The notes beneath the pieces were generated by a model, which made no database searches, was not told the origin of the DNA, and saw only the letters and a list, made by a program, of their open reading frames with translations. Made by a program: the position numbers and the translations under genes. Below, piece by piece: positions 59,392 to 64,000 of a stretch of DNA of 64,000 nt. Source of the DNA: CAWALV01 sp963782965 (GTDB lineage: Bacteria; Actinomycetota; Actinomycetes; Acidothermales; Acidothermaceae); contig CAWALV010000002.1 of assembly GCA_963782965.1 (NCBI GenBank), forward strand, positions 186,001 to 250,000. The letters are read 5' to 3'. Every line of letters starts with the position of its first letter. The stretch's first letter is position 1.

Positions 59392-60405
59392 GTGCAGAAG
59401 CCGAGCGAGCAGAGCGCATCCCCAGGGGCAGAGGTCGCCCTGCGCGATCTCATCATCATCGGCTCGGGACCCGCCGGCTATACGGCCGCGCTGTACGCCG
59501 CGCGCGCCAACCTGCGCCCCCTGGTCTTCGAAGGTGCGATCGGCGCCGGTGGAGCCCTCATGACCACGACCGAGGTAGAGAACTTCCCCGGTTTTCCTGA
59601 CGGCATCATGGGCCCCGACCTGATGGACAACATGCGCAAGCAGGCGGCCAGGTTCGGCGCGGAGCTGATCAGCGACGACGTCACCGCCGCCGACCTCACC
59701 GGTCCCGTCAAGGTCGTCCACGTCGGCGACGACGTCTACCACGCGCGCGCGGTGATCGTCGCGACCGGATCGAAGTACCGCTACCTCGGGCTGGACAACG
59801 AGGCGCGGCTACTGGGGCACGGTGTTTCGGCCTGCGCGACGTGCGACGGGTTCTTCTTCCGCGACCAGGACATCGCTGTCGTCGGTGGCGGAGACTCCGC
59901 CGTCGAGGAGGCGACCTTCCTCACGAAGTTCGCGCGCAGTGTCACCATGATCCACCGGCGCGATTCGTTGCGAGCCAGCAAGATCATGCAAGACCGCGCG
60001 TTCGCCAACGACAAGATCCGCTTCCGCTGGAACGCGCAGGTGGTCGACGTCCTCGGTGACGAGAAGGTCGCCGGCGTCCAGCTGATCGACACGGTCACCG
60101 GCGACAAGGACGCCCTCGACGTCACGGGACTCTTCCTCGCAATCGGGCACGAGCCCCGCAGCGAGCTGTTCCGCGGCCAGCTCGACCTCGACGCTGCTGG
60201 GTACATCCAGGTCGAGCACCCGAGTACCCGAACGAGCCTGGACGGCGTGTTCGCGTGCGGGGATGTCGTCGACCACGTCTACCGTCAAGCCATCACCGCT
60301 GCGGGCACCGGCTGTGCGGCTGCACTCGATGCCGAGCGGTGGCTCGCTGCACGCCATGCCGCGCAGAATGCGACCCTCGCCGCGGCGAGCGCTGCCGCTT
60401 CTTGA
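59392..60405 (+). CDS. trxB: thioredoxin reductase
   Basis: NADPH-dependent FAD enzyme that keeps thioredoxin reduced. The 337-residue protein has the FAD motif LIIIGSGPAGYTAALYAARA, the redox pair CATC in SACATCDGFFFRD, the NADPH motif VVGGGDSAVEEATFL, and GVFACGDVVDHVYRQAITAA. The frame starts at GTG 59392, with no clear ribosome-binding site. A well-placed GTG at 59346 (after GAGGCAGG) opens another frame (VSTATSNPQFGEASARAEAE) that would join this one if one base were removed near CCCC/GGGG at 59426-59434. A frameshift at the 5' end is therefore possible. It precedes trxA. Confidence 0.95.
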   Translation: MQKPSEQSASPGAEVALRDLIIIGSGPAGYTAALYAARANLRPLVFEGAIGAGGALMTTTEVENFPGFPDGIMGPDLMDNMRKQAARFGAELISDDVTAADLTGPVKVVHVGDDVYHARAVIVATGSKYRYLGLDNEARLLGHGVSACATCDGFFFRDQDIAVVGGGDSAVEEATFLTKFARSVTMIHRRDSLRASKIMQDRAFANDKIRFRWNAQVVDVLGDEKVAGVQLIDTVTGDKDALDVTGLFLAIGHEPRSELFRGQLDLDAAGYIQVEHPSTRTSLDGVFACGDVVDHVYRQAITAAGTGCAAALDAERWLAARHAAQNATLAAASAAAS

Positions 60406-60454
60406 TCAGCCAGTACCACTCGCCTGAGCCCGACCAATACAGACAGGAGCCGTC

Positions 60455-60772
60455 GTGACCACGACCGTCACTGACCAATCGTTCGCTACCGAAGTCCTCG
60501 CCAGCGAGAAGCCGGTCATCGTGGACTTTTGGGCAGAATGGTGCGGCCCGTGCCGCATGGTGGCGCCTGTCCTTGAGGAGATCGCCAACGAGCACGCCGA
60601 CAAGCTCCGGGTCGTCAAGCTCAACATCGACGAGAACCCCGAGACGGCGCGGACCTATTCGATCTTGTCGATCCCGACGCTGAACGTGTACCAGGGCGGC
60701 GAGGTCGTGAAGCAGATCATCGGCGCGAAGTCGAAGTCGGCGCTCTTGCGTGACCTGGAGGCTTTCCTCTAG
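60455..60772 (+). CDS. trxA: thioredoxin
   Basis: Small redox protein of 105 residues with the active site WCGPC in VIVDFWAEWCGPCRMVAPVL. The end KSKSALLRDLEAFL is typical. It lies 49 bases after trxB and is preceded by AGGAG before GTG 60455. The pair is downstream of sigM and its anti-sigma factor, as in mycobacteria (trxB2-trxC), where it forms a thiol-stress unit. A hairpin follows its stop. Confidence 0.98.
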   Translation: MTTTVTDQSFATEVLASEKPVIVDFWAEWCGPCRMVAPVLEEIANEHADKLRVVKLNIDENPETARTYSILSIPTLNVYQGGEVVKQIIGAKSKSALLRDLEAFL

Positions 60773-60776
60773 AGCC

Positions 60777-60792
60777 GGCCCGCTTGCGGGCC
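60777..60792 (+). terminator. hairpin after trxA
   Basis: GGCCCG-CTTG-CGGGCC forms a 6-bp stem with a 4-base loop, starting five bases past the trxA stop. No T tract follows. The rest of the 316-base gap to cwlM (60793-61088) shows only the promoter-like pair at 61031. Confidence 0.45.
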
Positions 60793-61030
60793 TCGCGACG
60801 GCTGGGGTCTCTTTCGTTGCAGAATGCCTTCTTTGTGGCGATCCCACCTGCCGAGGCTGCCGGCCGCTAGCATGGCGGCGCCCAGCGGGGCGTGGCCGGT
60901 CGGGTGTGATCCAACCCGGCGCGGGCATGCCTGCGTCGTCCGTCGATCAGCAGTGCGCGGCGTCTCACGACCGCAGCCCGGCGGCAGAAAGACCGCCGTT
61001 GGGGCAAACCGTGCGACGTCCGCGCGCGTC

Positions 61031-61060
61031 GTTTGACAGACGGCGTCCCCACTGAGCACG
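61031..61060 (+). promoter_or_regulatory. possible cwlM promoter
   Basis: A perfect -35-like TTGACA at 61031-61036 and CACGAT at 61055-61060 with an 18-base spacer, ending 28 bases before the cwlM ATG. It is the only convincing promoter-like pair in the gap. Sigma class is uncertain. Confidence 0.4.
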
Positions 61061-61088
61061 ATGTGCCACCCAGACCAAGGGATTCGCC

Positions 61089-62252
61089 ATGCAGCAACCG
61101 CACGAACTCGCCGGTACCCGGTTGCAGCTAGGCGACCGCGGTATCGCTGTGTTCGAATTGCGGCAGCGGCTGGCCCACCTCGGTCTGCTCTGCACGCAGA
61201 CCTCGCCCGACTCCGACTCGTTCGACGCCCCGGTCGACCGAGCGGTGCGCCTCTTTCAGCAACAACGCGGGCTCCGCATCGACGGCGTGGTCGACCGCGA
61301 GACCTATCGGGTGCTCGACGAGGCACGCTGGCGGCTCGGTGACCGCATCCTTTCCTACTCGGTGCGCCACCCCTATGTCGGCGACGATGTCGCAGGTCTC
61401 CAGCAGCGGCTCACCCAGATGGGTTTCGACTGCGGCCGCGCCGACGGCGTCTTCGGTGCCCACACGGAGAACGCGCTGCGCGACTTCCAGCGCAATGTCG
61501 GCCTGCCCGCCGACGGCACCTGCGGCCCGGAGACCTTTCGTGCGCTGCGCCAGCTCGAGCGGACCGTCGTCGGAGGCCAGGCCAACGAGCTGCGCGAGTA
61601 CGAGCGGCTGCATCACGACAGCCCGACGCTCGCCGGCAAGTTCGTCGTCATCGATCCCGGCCACGGTGGCTCCGACCTCGGCGCCCGGGCAGGGGAGCTG
61701 AACGAGGCCGCGATCGCGGAGGACATCGCCAACCGCATCGAAGGACGCCTCACCGTGATGGGTGCGCAGGCGTTCCTGACCAGAGGCGGCGAAGGCGTTC
61801 TGGACGGCGACGACGCGCCGCCGTCCGATGGCGAGCGCGCCGCCTTCGCCAACGCAGCGGAAGCCGACCTCCTCGTCTCCCTTCACGTCGACGGGCAGTC
61901 CAACCCCTCGTGCAGCGGCATCGCGACCTACTACTACGGGACGCCGAAGGACAGGTCCGTGCTCGGTGCCCGGCTCGCCGACCTGATCCAGGAGGAAGTG
62001 CTCGCCCGCACCGACCTGCTCGACTGCCACACCCACGCAAAGAGCTGGGAATTGCTCCGCAGCACGCGAATGCCCGCCGTCCGCGTCGAATTCGGCTACC
62101 TGACGAACCCCCATGACGCCGCGAGGCTCGGCGAGCCCGCGTTTCGCGACAACCTCGCCGAAGCTGTCGTCGTAGCGATGCAGCGGCTCTACATCGCCAG
62201 CGACCCGCTTGCGTCGACGCGTTCCATCCAGCTCGCCGACGCCTACGCCTGA
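61089..62252 (+). CDS. cwlM: CwlM: peptidoglycan-binding and amidase_3 domain protein
   Basis: A 387-residue protein with two peptidoglycan-binding domains (FELRQRLAHLGLL; VAGLQQRLTQMGFDCG) and a C-terminal N-acetylmuramoyl-L-alanine amidase fold. In mycobacteria CwlM is cytoplasmic, is phosphorylated by PknB and activates MurA. Here there is no signal peptide, in line with that. The usual amidase residues can be seen: VVIDPGHGGSDLGARAGE, the Glu of NEAAIAEDIANR, the His of SLHVDGQSN and the Glu of RVEFGYLTNPHD. It starts at ATG 61089. Position after trxA is as in M. tuberculosis (Rv3915). Confidence 0.95.
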   Translation: MQQPHELAGTRLQLGDRGIAVFELRQRLAHLGLLCTQTSPDSDSFDAPVDRAVRLFQQQRGLRIDGVVDRETYRVLDEARWRLGDRILSYSVRHPYVGDDVAGLQQRLTQMGFDCGRADGVFGAHTENALRDFQRNVGLPADGTCGPETFRALRQLERTVVGGQANELREYERLHHDSPTLAGKFVVIDPGHGGSDLGARAGELNEAAIAEDIANRIEGRLTVMGAQAFLTRGGEGVLDGDDAPPSDGERAAFANAAEADLLVSLHVDGQSNPSCSGIATYYYGTPKDRSVLGARLADLIQEEVLARTDLLDCHTHAKSWELLRSTRMPAVRVEFGYLTNPHDAARLGEPAFRDNLAEAVVVAMQRLYIASDPLASTRSIQLADAYA

Positions 62253-62263
62253 ACGGCCGAGGC

Positions 62264-62881
62264 TCACACCGGGCGCAACGCGCCTTCCGGGGTGACCGAC
62301 CCGAGCAGCCGTTCCAGCGCCCCCTCGACGTCTTCCTTCCACGACAACGCCGTCTTCAGATCGAGTCGCAACCGCGGATACCGCGGATGCGGCCGCACGG
62401 TCTTGAAGCCGAGTGCGAGCAAGAAGTCGGTCGGCAGCACGCACGCCGGCATCTCCCACCGACTGTCGCCAAATGCCTCGACCGCCTTGACGCCGCGACG
62501 GGTGAGGTCTTTGGCCACCGACTGCAGCAGAATGCGACCCAACCCGCCGCCGACGAACTCGGGTAACACGTGGGCGGTCATCAACAAAACGGCGTCCGGG
62601 CTGACCGGGCTCGTCGGGAAGGCAACCGATCGCGGTACGTACGCCGGCGGCGCGTAAAGCACGTAGCCCGCGGTCGCGCCGTCGACCTGGATCAGCTTCC
62701 CGCAGCTGCCCCACTCCAGCAGCATGCCGGAGACCCAGGCTTCCTTTTCCAGCGCCGGGTCGCCGACCTCGTCGGCGCGAGCGCGGCTCACCGGGTCGAG
62801 CTCCCAGAACACGCAGCGACGACACCTGGGCGGCAGGTCGTCGAGGTTGTCCAGGGTGAGGTTGACGACGCGGCGCGACAT
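62264..62881 (-). CDS. GNAT-family acetyltransferase
   Basis: A 205-residue protein like M. tuberculosis Rv3916c, which also faces cwlM. A zinc-like Cys pair starts it (PPRCRRCVFWELDP), then a GNAT fold: AWVSGMLLEWGSCGKLIQVD, the acetyl-CoA loop VLPEFVGGGLGRILLQSVAK and the late strand LLALGFKTVRPHPRYPR. The substrate is unknown. ATG 62881 is the start. The gene ends 11 bases from the end of cwlM. Confidence 0.88.
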   Translation of the reverse strand: MSRRVVNLTLDNLDDLPPRCRRCVFWELDPVSRARADEVGDPALEKEAWVSGMLLEWGSCGKLIQVDGATAGYVLYAPPAYVPRSVAFPTSPVSPDAVLLMTAHVLPEFVGGGLGRILLQSVAKDLTRRGVKAVEAFGDSRWEMPACVLPTDFLLALGFKTVRPHPRYPRLRLDLKTALSWKEDVEGALERLLGSVTPEGALRPV

Positions 62882-63108
62882 CACGGCTCCAGGACGGCGG
62901 AACTCACGGGCACGTACATCGGCATGGTAGGCGGGATATCGCCTCGTTTCGAGCCCTTCCGGCGCCCGGCCGGGGCCGCCCGCCTCAGGGCGGTGCGTGT
63001 AATTCGCGCCGGCTCGGGCCGACCGTGACGGTAGCCTGAGACCTCGGCGATTTCGTCGTGCAGCTTCGTTTCTATGCACGCCACGAAGGGCGCGCAGGAG
63101 GATTCCAG

Positions 63109-64000
63109 GTGGACATGTCAGCCGGGTCGCGTCTCGACCCCTACGTCGACCGTTACGCCGCGCGCACGCACGGCATGACCACCTCCGAGATCCGAGCACT
63201 CTTCGCCGTCGCAAACCGGCCCGAGATCATCAGCATGGGCGGAGGCTCCCCGTGCGTGAGCGCGTTGCCACTCGACGTCCTCGGTGAGATGACGGCCCGG
63301 TTGATCACCGAACAAGGCGCGCGTGCGCTGCAGTACATGGGCGGTCAGGGCGACGAGCGACTCCGCGAGCTCATCTGCGGAGTGATGGCGCTGGAAGGCA
63401 TCTCGGCTTCCGCCGATGACGTCGTCGTCACGGTCGGCTCGCAGCAGGCCCTCGACGTCGTGTCGCGAATCTTTCTCGACCCGGGCGACGTCGTGATCGC
63501 CGAAGCGCCGTCCTACGTCGGGGCGCTCGGTGTCTTCACGCAGTACCAGGCCGATGTGGTCCACGTGCAGATGGACGACGCCGGGCTGGTGCCGGCCGCG
63601 CTGGAAGCCGCGATCGCGCGGGTCGCCGCTGAGGGCCGGCGGGCGAAGTTCCTTTACACTGTGCCGAACTATCACAACCCCGCGGGCCTGACCCTGATCG
63701 AGGAGCGGCGCGACCAGATTCTCGACATCTGCTCCCGCGCGGGGTTGCTGGTCCTCGAGGACAATCCCTACGGGCTACTGGGTTTCGACGGGCCGCCGCT
63801 GCCCGCGCTGCGCTCGCGTACCGCGGAAGGCGTCATCTACCTCGGGTCGTTCTCCAAGACGTTCGCCGCCGGCGTGCGGGTCGGTTGGGTGCTCGCGCCG
63901 CCGGGCGTGAAGGAGAAACTGGTGCTCGCCAGCGAGGCAACCACGTTGTGCCCCGTCGCGCTGTCGCAGTACGTCGTCGCTGAGTTCCTCGCCAACCACC
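63109..64000 (+). CDS. PLP-dependent aminotransferase (partial, cut by right edge)
   Basis: The first 297 codons of a fold-type I aminotransferase of the MocR/LysN (2-aminoadipate) type without a DNA-binding domain. It shows ISMGGGSPCVSALPLDVLGE, LQYMGGQGDERLRELI, the cofactor-binding Asn in YTVPNYHNPAGLTL, EDNPYGLLGF and the Schiff-base lysine in LGSFSKTFAAGVRVGW. The start is GTG 63109 after AGGAGG (ATG 63115 is an alternative). The substrate could be an aromatic amino acid or 2-aminoadipate. The gene continues past base 64000. Confidence 0.93.
   Translation, partial: MDMSAGSRLDPYVDRYAARTHGMTTSEIRALFAVANRPEIISMGGGSPCVSALPLDVLGEMTARLITEQGARALQYMGGQGDERLRELICGVMALEGISASADDVVVTVGSQQALDVVSRIFLDPGDVVIAEAPSYVGALGVFTQYQADVVHVQMDDAGLVPAALEAAIARVAAEGRRAKFLYTVPNYHNPAGLTLIEERRDQILDICSRAGLLVLEDNPYGLLGFDGPPLPALRSRTAEGVIYLGSFSKTFAAGVRVGWVLAPPGVKEKLVLASEATTLCPVALSQYVVAEFLANH

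Noticed and set aside
61128..62825. 565-codon minus-strand ORF opposite cwlM
   Set aside because: Shadow of cwlM and of the GNAT gene; no coherent domain and no ribosome-binding site.

Overview
The window is high-GC DNA from an actinobacterium. Marker families include an HspR/HAIR-controlled dnaK-grpE-dnaJ-hspR-clpB cluster, an F420-type luciferase-like oxidoreductase, a monofunctional-looking dcd, myo-inositol-phosphate synthase with a PadR neighbour, a RipA-like NlpC/P60 protein and CwlM. Many gene neighbourhoods recall Mycobacterium tuberculosis (Rv0046c-Rv0058, Rv0350-Rv0363c, Rv3907c-Rv3916c). The blocks are reshuffled and interrupted, so a relative outside Mycobacterium is likely (Frankiales/Jatrophihabitans-like is a guess). 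The pcnA-nudix-murJ-sigM-trxBA-cwlM block normally lies beside parAB, rnpA and dnaA, so the right edge probably approaches the chromosomal origin.

Layout. 0-6.5 kb: a possible integrase tail beside tRNA-Gly(CCC), a PAS-GGDEF diguanylate cyclase with a broken frame, a frameshifted DinB gene, dcd, a VOC protein and a large Fe-S oxidoreductase. 6.6-13.7 kb: the heat-shock chaperone operon with a HAIR operator overlapping its promoter. 13.9-21.7 kb: sugar kinase and mannose-6-phosphate isomerase (divergent), aminotransferase, SDR, pyrE, a lipoprotein deacetylase, DedA and fba. 21.8-31.1 kb: an AbiEi/DUF559 orphan, DUF3151, then purine genes purA, purD, purB and purC interleaved with an ECF sigma/anti-sigma pair and an LLM oxidoreductase. 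31.1-33.0 kb: a decayed ABC transporter. 33.2-36.1 kb: rsgA with a candidate leader peptide, facing the rpsF-ssb-rpsR-rplI operon. 36.3-44.7 kb: endonuclease IV, a LuxR/flavin monooxygenase pair, a GT87 glycosyltransferase, class A PBP, DUF5318 and a YciI protein. 45-46.8 kb: PadR regulator and ino1. 47-64 kb: pcnA, YbaK-like, NUDIX, DUF6049, murJ, a TadE-like protein, NlpC/P60, pseudokinase, sigM with its anti-sigma, trxB, trxA, cwlM, GNAT and a partial aminotransferase.

How they work together: the right-hand block combines lipid II flippase (murJ), its pseudokinase partner, peptidoglycan hydrolase and CwlM with redox genes trxB/trxA under a probable SigM circuit, a cell-envelope and thiol-stress module. 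The purine genes cover de novo IMP-to-AMP synthesis and several pathway steps.

The most unusual observations are: a family of four ~90-bp two-hairpin intergenic repeats, two of them flanking the AbiEi/DUF559 gene in inverted orientation; a 17-codon leader ORF with mutually exclusive hairpins before rsgA; 18-bp palindromes recurring at three sites; an in-frame 18-bp repeat array inside a GGDEF domain with one 19-bp unit that breaks the frame; and a MurJ whose pseudokinase domain lies in a separate gene. Several genes carry single-base frame breaks, often in short homopolymers, so either sequencing error or real decay must be considered.
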